NCBI GenBank assembly: GCA_034430415.1
Contig: DAOUEN010000015.1
Span: 1 to 13,280 of the forward strand
Direction of reading: 5' to 3'
DNA length: 13,280 nucleotides
From: JADFUZ01 sp034430415
GTDB lineage: Bacteria; Chloroflexota; Dehalococcoidia; GIF9; AB-539-J10
Shown piece by piece: positions 1 to 6,141 of this stretch (position 1 is its first letter; each line of letters opens with the position of its first letter). The notes beneath the pieces were generated by a model. The model saw only the letters and a program-made list of their open reading frames with translations. It did not search any database and was not told the DNA's origin. The translations under genes and the position numbers were made by a program.

Positions 1-720
1 GACAGTCCCTTCTCCATCTACGAGTCGGTCAAGACCCTCGCAGAGAATACAAGGATGCCCATAGAGATCCACTGTCACGGCGACCTGGGCATGGCCGTTG
101 CCAACTCCATCGCTGGGGCCAAGGCAGCCGTAGATAGCGGGCAGGACGCCTACATCAACACCACAATCAACGGCATTGGCGAAAGAGCTGGCAATGCGGA
201 TCTGGTAGCCACAGTGCTGGCTGTCACGAAATCCAAAGGTTTTGCGGAGAAATATCAGTTGGGAAAGCCAGTCGACCTGACGAAAGCATGGATGCTGGCC
301 AAGTTTGCCAGTTACGCCTTTGGAGTTCCCATTCCCATCAATCAGCCAGGCGTGGGAGCCAATGCGTTCGCCCACGCCTCCGGCATCCACGCCGATGGTG
401 TGTTGAAGGATCCTGAGAACTATGAGTTGTACGACTTCGCTGAGCTAGGTAGGGGCGAACCGGAGCTTGTAGAGACGGGCAGGGAGATATGCTCGGGTGA
501 GTATAGCGGAGTATCCGGCTTCAGGCACCTGATGGGACGGATGGCAATGTCGTTCAAGGATACAGAGGATGCAAGACCTATCTTGGAGTTGGTCAGGTAT
601 GCCAACGTCGAAGCGCAACAGCCTCTGGTCAAGGACGAGTTGCTCTTCATTGCCAGATATCCGCAGATCGCCAGGAAGCTGCTGACCCTAACACCACCTG
701 ACGGCACCGCTATCTCTTGA
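1..720 (+). CDS. Homocitrate / 2-isopropylmalate / (Re)-citrate synthase family protein, C-terminal part
   Basis: The gene is cut by the left edge; 239 codons remain and are open from base 1 to the TGA stop. It belongs to the DRE-TIM metallolyases, which condense acetyl-CoA with a 2-oxo acid in the cytoplasm. Visible hallmarks are the metal-binding HCHGDLG motif (residues 24-30 of the fragment, HxH supplying the metal ligands), the GIGERAGN loop and the HASGIHADG motif. The protein stops about 120 residues after the last motif, so it lacks the LeuA regulatory domain of true isopropylmalate synthases and resembles the short NifV/homocitrate-synthase type. In Dehalococcoides and Clostridium kluyveri, proteins of this type have been shown to be (Re)-citrate synthases, so citrate synthesis is a real alternative to homocitrate synthesis. 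The missing N-terminus prevents a choice. The family call is firm; the substrate is not. Confidence 0.9.
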   Translation, partial: DSPFSIYESVKTLAENTRMPIEIHCHGDLGMAVANSIAGAKAAVDSGQDAYINTTINGIGERAGNADLVATVLAVTKSKGFAEKYQLGKPVDLTKAWMLAKFASYAFGVPIPINQPGVGANAFAHASGIHADGVLKDPENYELYDFAELGRGEPELVETGREICSGEYSGVSGFRHLMGRMAMSFKDTEDARPILELVRYANVEAQQPLVKDELLFIARYPQIARKLLTLTPPDGTAIS

Positions 721-746
721 CATCAGCGAGTTTCCAATTTGATAAT
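717..746 (+). promoter_or_regulatory. Sigma-70-type promoter of tRNA-Gly, overlapping the upstream stop codon
   Basis: A perfect TTGACA (717-722) is followed by an 18-base spacer and GATAAT (741-746, five of six consensus bases). The TGA stop of the upstream synthase gene lies inside the -35 box (718-720). The predicted start near base 753 leaves a 5' leader of only about 5 bases before the tRNA at 758, which suits a tRNA promoter. This is prediction from sequence only. Confidence 0.6.
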
Positions 747-757
747 ATCGACAGACG

Positions 758-832
758 GCGGGTGTAACTCAGCGGTAGAGTGCTTGCTTCCCAAGCAAGA
801 CGTCGAGGGTTCGAATCCCTTCACCCGCTCCA
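758..832 (+). tRNA. tRNA-Gly (anticodon CCC)
   Basis: A complete cloverleaf can be drawn. The acceptor stem GCGGGTG (758-764) pairs with CACCCGC (822-828), and the anticodon stem CTTGC/GCAAG encloses the loop TTCCCAA with anticodon CCC at 790-792. The T arm is GAGGG-TTCGAAT-CCCTT. The discriminator base is T829, usual for bacterial glycine tRNAs, and CCA is encoded at 830-832. It reads GGG codons. Confidence 0.96.
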
Positions 833-984
833 GCCAACACAAGTCTCTGCAGGGCTGTCATGTCACCTTCTAAGGTGTGCGAGACACCGTCAAAGATACT
901 AATGCCAAACTCACCTAGTCCACCATCTTCCAGGCAGCAAGTCCAACGCTACAAACACAGAAAGCTGGTGTTGCCCACCCTTGG
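833..984. other. Short spacer with a weak hairpin, no gene seen
   Basis: The spacer separates tRNA-Gly from the convergent DUF5667/PKD gene. It contains a small inverted repeat, CACCT-TCTA-AGGTG (864-877), about 30 bases after the tRNA. It has no T-tract on either side, so it is at best a weak candidate terminator. Nothing else is recognisable. Confidence 0.35.
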
Positions 985-2313
985 TCAGACAAAGCATTGA
1001 GCGCAGGTACTCACCCTGAAGACCACGCTCTCGGTATCCGACTGGCCCCAGCCATCACAAACCGTCACCGTGACAGTGACTCTGCCTTTGCTTGAAGGTG
1101 CCGTCCAGACAACCACAGGCCCTGTACCAGAGATGTCACCGGCTTCAGCCTGCCAATCGTAGCTTAGGCCTTCGTCATCCTCAGCGACGCATTCAATCTC
1201 GCAGCTTCGCTCCTCCAGGATCACGCATTCCCCTGAGCTCTGCTCAATGAAGTACTGGGGGTGCCTGGGAGTAAGAATCAGGTCGTCGATAGCCGGCGGG
1301 TCAGGGAGTATGACATCGATAGTCAGTGACTCTACGACCTCACTACCCTGGCCATCGCTGACGGCGACAGCGACATCGTAGCTGCCCTCCTTCCTAGGAG
1401 CAGTCCAAGTGATGATAGCACCTGTGCCGCGAATATCGCCTTTCTTCGCTGACCACTCGTAGGTCAGGCCATCACCGTCGACATCTTCCGCCCTGCACTC
1501 AATGCGGCAACTAGCTTCAGGGGCTAGCCAATCCACATCGGCGGCCAAAGTACTAATATGAGGCTGCTGGTTGACTGATGTCAGGACCTTGGGTGCTGGG
1601 ACAGATGTGGTTCCAGCAACATGCTCAGTTGCCTCTTCAGTCACCGTTCCCAGCCTCTCCTGGATCCACACTTGTGTTTCCTCATTGACGTTGCCGAACT
1701 GCATGTTGAGTTCTTCTCGGAACCGCTCCATCTCTTGCTCTCCCTGAACTGCTTCGATGAAGCTCTCCAGAGCAGAGCTCGAGTTCTCAATGGCAATCAG
1801 TACTCCTTCTCTAGCCCATTCAGGCACATTCTCCAGCGTGGCCGCCAGAACTCGCTGCTGGCACAGATGGTCATGCTTTACTTTAACAAGCAATTCTGCG
1901 ATGTCTCTGCCTTCGTGTTTGGCCGCCTCCGTCCAGGCAAGAGTTCTCTGAAATTGCCGCCAGAATTCTCCGCATTGTTTTCCACCAAGTATGTATTCCT
2001 CTCTATCGCACAATGCGTGAATCGCCAGGGCATCCTGACCAGCATACGCCAAGGACAACTCCGCTTTCTCCCACTTATTAGAAGCCAACCACAGCCGTAT
2101 GGTTCTTTCCCAGTCCTTCACGAAATAGAACGGCGAGCCTGGTAGAGCACCAGCATCATCGACTTCACATATGGAAGCGGATTCCTGGTGTTCAGCGCCA
2201 ATTGGTGTCACCGTGACTATCAGCCCGAGCATCAAGAGACCGACAACAACCCCCAAACGTTTTCTTCTGACCACCCCTTCCCTTTTCTTGGTTGACTCCC
2301 AGAAAGTGTCCAC
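985..2313 (-). CDS. Exported DUF5667 protein with two PKD/Ig-like domains
   Basis: The predicted protein has 442 residues. A basic stretch (RRKR, 16-19) is followed by a hydrophobic segment (about 21-37) and a likely cleavage site after PIGA (residue 40), so it should be exported. Residues about 55-175 look like DUF5667, with the LPGSPFYFVKDWER opening and a helical KAELSLAYAGQ stretch. Two related beta domains follow (about 252-335 and 342-434). Each carries a CxIEC start, a GDI-GTG segment and a WTAP segment, as in PKD/Ig-like surface modules. Function is unknown; a cell-surface structural or binding role is an inference. The start shown is GTG with GGAG about 13 bases upstream. An internal GTG (codon 14, 2272-2274) directly after a purine-rich AAAGGGAAGG would also leave a good signal peptide. 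It lies 30 bases downstream of the ArsR gene and is probably co-transcribed with it. Confidence 0.82.
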   Translation of the reverse strand: MDTFWESTKKREGVVRRKRLGVVVGLLMLGLIVTVTPIGAEHQESASICEVDDAGALPGSPFYFVKDWERTIRLWLASNKWEKAELSLAYAGQDALAIHALCDREEYILGGKQCGEFWRQFQRTLAWTEAAKHEGRDIAELLVKVKHDHLCQQRVLAATLENVPEWAREGVLIAIENSSSALESFIEAVQGEQEMERFREELNMQFGNVNEETQVWIQERLGTVTEEATEHVAGTTSVPAPKVLTSVNQQPHISTLAADVDWLAPEASCRIECRAEDVDGDGLTYEWSAKKGDIRGTGAIITWTAPRKEGSYDVAVAVSDGQGSEVVESLTIDVILPDPPAIDDLILTPRHPQYFIEQSSGECVILEERSCEIECVAEDDEGLSYDWQAEAGDISGTGPVVVWTAPSSKGRVTVTVTVCDGWGQSDTESVVFRVSTCAQCFV

Positions 2314-2343
2314 TTATATCAAACGTCTCCAAAGAGATAAGGT

Positions 2344-2703
2344 TTAGCGCAGTTCTGGAGGTTGGCCACGTCGCTGCGACTCTACTGCATTCCTCAAACG
2401 TTGCCTGTCTCGCAAGACAGTCTCATCCACCTCCAAGGCTTCCCCAACTATCCTGATCAAATCCCTTGAATACCCCACTGCCCGCCCCTCGTCTATCGAA
2501 TATAGACACCATGCCCCCTTCCGGTTTTGTTTCAGGAACCCCGCATCATAAAGAGTGGTCAGATTCCTGGAGGCGCGCGTCTGCGAGATCCCTAGGGCTC
2601 GCACTACTTCACACACGCAGCAGCTTTGCTCCATGATGACATGGAGAATCCTCAGCCTTGTCTCATCTGAGAGAGCCTTGCAAGCTTTGATTAGCTGACG
2701 CAT
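2344..2703 (-). CDS. ArsR/SmtB-family winged-helix transcriptional repressor
   Basis: The protein has 119 residues from the ATG at 2703. A TTG two codons upstream is possible but less likely. Residues 10-25 (ALSDETRLRILHVIME) and the recognition helix around 39-57 (ISQTRASRNLTTLYDAGFL) are typical of ArsR dimeric repressors, as is the following beta wing KQNRKGAWCLYSID. The motif SCCVCEV (27-33) matches the position of the ELCVCDL metal-binding site of arsenic sensors, giving a C29-x-C31 pair; C8 and C66 are further thiols. Response to As(III)/Sb(III) or another thiophilic ligand is therefore possible, but no arsenic resistance gene is nearby. The next gene, 30 bases downstream, encodes the exported DUF5667/PKD protein, the probable co-regulated partner. 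A strong promoter with an overlapping palindrome suggests autoregulation. Confidence 0.9.
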   Translation of the reverse strand: MRQLIKACKALSDETRLRILHVIMEQSCCVCEVVRALGISQTRASRNLTTLYDAGFLKQNRKGAWCLYSIDEGRAVGYSRDLIRIVGEALEVDETVLRDRQRLRNAVESQRRGQPPELR

Positions 2704-2728
2704 TGCCAAAACTCAAACGGTAATGCAC

Positions 2729-2748
2729 ATATGCGCATAATTGCATAT
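2729..2748. promoter_or_regulatory. Candidate ArsR operator (inverted repeat)
   Basis: The arms ATATGC (2729-2734) and GCATAT (2743-2748) form a perfect 6-base inverted repeat with an 8-base centre, and a second overlapping palindrome, TATGCGCATA, lies at 2730-2739. AT-rich imperfect palindromes of this spacing are typical ArsR-family sites. The repeat overlaps the -10 box and the predicted start of the ArsR promoter, so bound repressor would block transcription. The binding partner is inferred from position. Confidence 0.6.
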
Positions 2749-2776
2749 CATACACCATGCCCATTTTCCCTGTCAA
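2747..2776 (-). promoter_or_regulatory. Promoter of the arsR-like / DUF5667 unit
   Basis: On the minus strand there is a perfect TTGACA (2776-2771), an 18-base spacer and TATGAT (2752-2747, five of six). The predicted start is near 2740, giving a leader of about 37 bases to the ATG at 2703. It is one of the strongest promoter matches in the window. Confidence 0.65.
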
Positions 2777-2872
2777 TACACCTTGCGATGGAACCTACTC
2801 ACTGAGACGATATGTTTCGCTATCGCAGATCTTGTGAGCGCCTACCCGAACGGAGAGATAGCGGCCCCTATC

Positions 2873-3355
2873 CTAGGGCAGATAACTTATGTGAGAAGGT
2901 GGCTTCTTATGTAACTCAAACTCTATGCCGACTTGCTGAAACAGGTCTTTGAAGGACTCATCGGCATAGCTGCCATAAGTCACGAACCGCTTGATTCTGG
3001 CATTCACCAGCATCTTGGCGCAGAGCACACATGGTGAGTGGGTAACGTAGACTGTAGCCCCTTCAAGGCTGACGCCATGGAGCGCCGCCTGTATGATCAC
3101 GTTTTGCTCCGCGTGAATCGCTCGACAAATCTCGTGCCTCGTTCCCGACTCTATGTTCATCTCATCCCTCAGACAGCCAAGCTCAAGGCAGTCTTTGACC
3201 CCAGAGGCAGCCCCGTTGTAGCCGGTGGCCAATATGTGTTTATCCCTCACCGCCACCGCTCCTACGTGATGCCGCAGACAGGTTGAACGCTCTGCTACCA
3301 CAGAAGCTACCTTGAGGAAGTACTCGTCCAGACCCGGTCTGCCTGTTCCTTTCAT
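2873..3355 (-). CDS. dCMP deaminase (ComEB-like cytidine/deoxycytidylate deaminase)
   Basis: The 160-residue length is normal for the family. It carries the zinc-deaminase signature HAEQN (H81 zinc ligand, E83 proton shuttle) and PCVLC (C109 and C112, the other zinc ligands). The early segment STCLRHHVGAV (24-34) and the GYNGAA loop are characteristic of dCMP deaminases. The enzyme converts dCMP to dUMP in the cytoplasm and so feeds thymidylate synthesis. The ATG overlaps the stop of the upstream UPF0200 gene in an ATGA (3352-3355), a sign of translational coupling. A weak GATAG/CTATC hairpin (2857-2872) lies directly after the stop without a T-tract. A ComEB role in DNA uptake is not supported because no competence genes are nearby. 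Confidence 0.93.
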   Translation of the reverse strand: MKGTGRPGLDEYFLKVASVVAERSTCLRHHVGAVAVRDKHILATGYNGAASGVKDCLELGCLRDEMNIESGTRHEICRAIHAEQNVIIQAALHGVSLEGATVYVTHSPCVLCAKMLVNARIKRFVTYGSYADESFKDLFQQVGIEFELHKKPPSHISYLP

Positions 3356-3894
3356 TTCAAAGCTGATAAAACTCGTTCGGTCTCTATTTCCAACTCTTCG
3401 AGCGAGGCCTCGTTGACTATGGTGAAGTCAGCCATGGCGATCGGCCCGCCTTTGTTGCTATTCTCTATCTCCGCCTTATCTCGACCAGCTGCCTTGTCAG
3501 CCGTCAGAGGCCGCTCCGCCCTACCTCGAAGCCTCCCATATCTGGTGACATGCGACGCCCAGACAGCAACTGTACTGAACCTGTCACCATAGCGCCGCTT
3601 CAACAACGTATGCTCCTCCCAAGAGTAAAGTCCATCAACCACAACATCCGACGATTTCAATGAGGACTCGACCCTAGGCAGGTTCAGCATGGCGTACGCC
3701 GCCATACCGTGTTCCCTTCTCAATTGCTCCCTGACGAGCCGTTCATTCTCCTCATTCAGTTCAAGCCCCCTGTTCTTGATTTGTTCCTCGGTGATGTCTC
3801 CAAACCGCACTCTCTTGAAGCCGCTTTTCTCAAATATTCTGGCGACTTCTGATTTCCCCGCCCCTGCCATGCCAACAATTGCCACCACTTTCAT
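3352..3894 (-). CDS. UPF0200-type nucleotide-kinase-like P-loop protein
   Basis: The protein has 180 residues from the ATG at 3894. An in-frame TTG 20 codons upstream would add a non-conserved tail and is rejected. The P-loop GMAGAGKS (8-15) comes at the very N-terminus as in small kinases. The order RFGD...RGLELNEEN...REQLRREHGMAAYA...VVVDGLYSWEE...WASHVTRYGRLRGR...MADFTIVNEASLEEL matches UPF0200 (AMP/dephospho-CoA-kinase-like) proteins, best known from archaea. The substrate is unknown; a nucleotide or CoA precursor is the family-based guess. The 3' end overlaps the dCMP deaminase gene by four bases, which points to nucleotide metabolism. It has its own promoter candidate in the 119-base gap after recN. 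It could be mislabelled as dephospho-CoA kinase (CoaE), but the body fits UPF0200 better. Confidence 0.8.
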   Translation of the reverse strand: MKVVAIVGMAGAGKSEVARIFEKSGFKRVRFGDITEEQIKNRGLELNEENERLVREQLRREHGMAAYAMLNLPRVESSLKSSDVVVDGLYSWEEHTLLKRRYGDRFSTVAVWASHVTRYGRLRGRAERPLTADKAAGRDKAEIENSNKGGPIAMADFTIVNEASLEELEIETERVLSALK

Positions 3895-3956
3895 TGCTTT
3901 ACCCCAAACTGATGGATGGATTTCGAAGGTATTTGCAGTACCAACCGCTGGCAAGC

Positions 3957-3986
3957 ATTATAGGGAAAAATGGCATCCTTTGCCAA
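3957..3986 (-). promoter_or_regulatory. Promoter of the UPF0200 / dCMP deaminase operon
   Basis: On the minus strand TTGGCA (3986-3981, five of six) is followed by an 18-base spacer and a perfect TATAAT (3962-3957). The predicted start near 3950 leaves a leader of about 56 bases to the ATG at 3894. The -35 box overlaps a terminator-like hairpin, so the site may serve two roles. Confidence 0.55.
3966..3985 (-). terminator. Weak intrinsic-terminator-like hairpin after recN
   Basis: On the minus strand, about 29 bases after the recN stop, TGGCA-AAGGA-TGCCA forms a 5-bp stem with a 5-base loop, followed at once by TTTTT (3970-3966). The stem is short for an efficient terminator. The same bases contain the -35 box of the next promoter. 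Confidence 0.3.
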
Positions 3987-4013
3987 TGAGTAACCCAGCG
4001 GCCGAACCGCCTC

Positions 4014-5753
4014 CTAGGAATCTTCGCTCTGGAGTTGACTCCTCTTCCAGTCCTCCGCCTTCTCCAAGAGTTCTTGAGCACTCTCCAATGCCGGTTCGCT
4101 CAGGCTCCCCAGCATTGCGGATATCTCCTCAAGCCTCTCCTTCCCGGAAAGCGAGTTGACCGAAGCGCTCGCGCGATTATCGGCAAGTCGCTTGTGAACA
4201 TAGTAATGAGAATCAGCAAATGCCGCCACTTGGGGTAGGTGGGTAATACAGATAACCTGGTGCTCCCTGCTCAGGTTCGAGAGTTTCCTCCCTACCACCT
4301 CTCCACTCCGACCACCAATCCCTATGTCAATCTCGTCAAAGACCAGCGTGGGCGTGGCGTCCACCTTGGAAAGGGCACTCTTTATCGCTAGCATAAGGCG
4401 AGAGGTCTCTCCTGTGGAGGCAATCTTGGCCAGAGGTTTGAAAGACTCACCAGGGTTAGTGGCGACTTGGAACTCCACCTTGTCGATCCCGCTCTTGGCA
4501 AAGGTGCAACTACGTCCATCCGGAAGAACGAGTTCGTTCCCCGCTTCAAATTGAGAGAACAAGACTCGGAAACCGACCTCAGCCATGTTCAAGTGTGTCA
4601 GCTCTCCCTCTATCTCTTCGGCCAACTCCTCAGCAGCATCGTGTCGGACCTTCGAAAGCTGGTAGCTCAACGTTCCGATCTCCTTCTTCAGTGCTTCGCA
4701 CTCCTCTCGCAGTTGGGCCCTCGCTTCGGCCCGAAGACTGACCTGGCTCAGCTCTTTCTCCGCTTCGTCAGCATACTGAATTATCTCGGGGATCGTCTCT
4801 CCATACTTGCGCTTCAAGCTGCGGATAAGGTCAAGCCGTTGCTCTACCTGTTCCAGACGCGCAGGGTTATGTTCCAGCCGATCGTAGTATGTCCTCAGTG
4901 CTCTGGATACGTCCTCCACTGAATAGAAGGCGCTCTCGGCTTCCTTCAGGAGATCGCTCGAACCAGCATCTGACCGCACCAGGTCTTTGAGTAACTGCAC
5001 CGCCTCGCCGAGCCTGTCAATAGCGGAAGGAATGGAACCGTCGCCCTTATAGACTGCCTGGTAGGCTGACTGGGAAAGAGACTTGAGCTTTTCCACATTG
5101 CGCAATATAGCGCTTTCTCCTTGAAGCTCGTCATCTTCACCGATATGGACTTTGGCTTTCCTTATTTCGTCAACCTGAAAACTCAGCAGATCAATGCGAC
5201 GCTCTGTCTCACGATCGCCTTCTGTCAGCGCCTTGAGCTCCTTCCCCAACTTCTGAAGCCTTTCCACCCTGGTTTCTACTTCAGAGCGAAGACTCCTGGC
5301 ATTGGCATATCGGTCGAGAAGGGCCAACTGCTGCTCAGGATCATTGAGGGAAAGATGGTCACTTTGACCGTGAATATCCACCAGCGCTCTACCCACTTGC
5401 CGAAGGACACGCAAGGGGACGGCACGCCCGTTCACTCGACCAAACCCCAGGCCTCTCTTGTCAATCTCACGAGTTAGGGCAATAACACCCTCACCATCCA
5501 GCTCATACTGCGACAGAAGTCCTTTCAGCAAGGAGGCTCCATCGACCTGAAACACCCCTTCGATCCTGAGATTACCCGCTCCATCACGAACAACCTCCTC
5601 TCCCACTCTCCCACCCAGGAGAGCTTCGATAGCATCAACTATCAGCGATTTCCCGGCTCCCGTTTCACCAGTGAGGATATTGAGGCCTGGAGTCAGCCGC
5701 CATCTCAAGCGACTGACTATCCCGAAGTTCTCAACTGAGAGCTCTACTAGCAC
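4014..5753 (-). CDS. recN: DNA repair protein RecN
   Basis: The 579-residue protein has the SMC-like layout of RecN: an N-terminal ATPase lobe with Walker A GETGAGKS (29-36), a central helical coiled-coil region (about 150-370) and a C-terminal lobe. That lobe has Walker B TLVFDEID (469-476), the GIGGR D-loop and the THLPQVA switch (504-510). RecN acts in the cytoplasm on double-strand breaks, bringing ends together for recombination. The ABC signature reads STGETSR (446-452) where SGGE(L/M)SR is usual, so the first glycine of the pair is replaced by threonine. The start is GTG (5753-5751), preceded by GGTGG at 7 bases. It is the first minus-strand gene left of the divergent spacer shared with fabF. 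I see no clear LexA box, and no strong promoter for it could be identified. Confidence 0.96.
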   Translation of the reverse strand: MLVELSVENFGIVSRLRWRLTPGLNILTGETGAGKSLIVDAIEALLGGRVGEEVVRDGAGNLRIEGVFQVDGASLLKGLLSQYELDGEGVIALTREIDKRGLGFGRVNGRAVPLRVLRQVGRALVDIHGQSDHLSLNDPEQQLALLDRYANARSLRSEVETRVERLQKLGKELKALTEGDRETERRIDLLSFQVDEIRKAKVHIGEDDELQGESAILRNVEKLKSLSQSAYQAVYKGDGSIPSAIDRLGEAVQLLKDLVRSDAGSSDLLKEAESAFYSVEDVSRALRTYYDRLEHNPARLEQVEQRLDLIRSLKRKYGETIPEIIQYADEAEKELSQVSLRAEARAQLREECEALKKEIGTLSYQLSKVRHDAAEELAEEIEGELTHLNMAEVGFRVLFSQFEAGNELVLPDGRSCTFAKSGIDKVEFQVATNPGESFKPLAKIASTGETSRLMLAIKSALSKVDATPTLVFDEIDIGIGGRSGEVVGRKLSNLSREHQVICITHLPQVAAFADSHYYVHKRLADNRASASVNSLSGKERLEEISAMLGSLSEPALESAQELLEKAEDWKRSQLQSEDS

Positions 5754-6141
5754 TGACTCACCACCGGAACCCGGCTATGTCTTGGAGCAAGTTTCCATAT
5801 TCTATATCAAACATCAGCACTCCTTCACTACTTCAACCGATCAGTACTCACGCAACACGAGTCAGATCCAGCAGAATAACTCACAGAGGCCCGACGTCAG
5901 CCGCCAGAAGCCACAGAGCCACTACCACCTCGATGCCCAAAGACCCCCACGCCGTACGGCAGCTCATGTCCTGTCTGATGTTCGGGGGTCCTCCGTCTAA
6001 CCTTAATCTGCACCCGTCGCACCTTCGTCCTGCTAGCTCGCAAGATATAGCAGCGCCGCGGTTGAAGAAGACCCCAGACTGGTGTACTATACGTGCTCCA
6101 GCGTCCTGGAACAAACCTCCTTCAAGCCACTTGCGAACAAC
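5754..6141. other. Divergent recN/fabF intergenic region
   Basis: This 388-base spacer separates the diverging recN and fabF genes. It holds a plausible fabF promoter near its right end and the GGTGG ribosome site of recN at its left end. For recN only a poor candidate (GTGAAG, 18 bases, TAGAAT on the minus strand, near 5805-5835) is visible. Small open frames on both strands have no ribosome sites and no recognisable protein features. I see no repeats and no RNA gene. Confidence 0.5.
6062..6090 (+). promoter_or_regulatory. Putative fabF promoter
   Basis: TTGAAG (6062-6067), a 17-base spacer and TACTAT (6085-6090) give a moderate sigma-70 match, eight of twelve bases. The predicted start near 6097 leaves about 45 bases to the fabF ATG. 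There is no obvious FapR-like or other operator. Confidence 0.4.

Noticed and set aside
985..1545. The two PKD-like repeats as a DNA-level tandem repeat
   Set aside because: The similarity is at protein level and divergent; I see no long near-identical DNA repeat.
1621..2145. 174-codon plus-strand frame opposite the DUF5667 gene
   Set aside because: It is a shadow of the minus-strand gene, which has a signal peptide and recognisable domains; the plus frame has neither.
5881..6114. 77-codon minus-strand frame in the recN/fabF spacer with a hydrophobic end
   Set aside because: There is no ribosome site or promoter at its start, and the single hydrophobic stretch is at the extreme C-terminus, too weak to call a membrane peptide.
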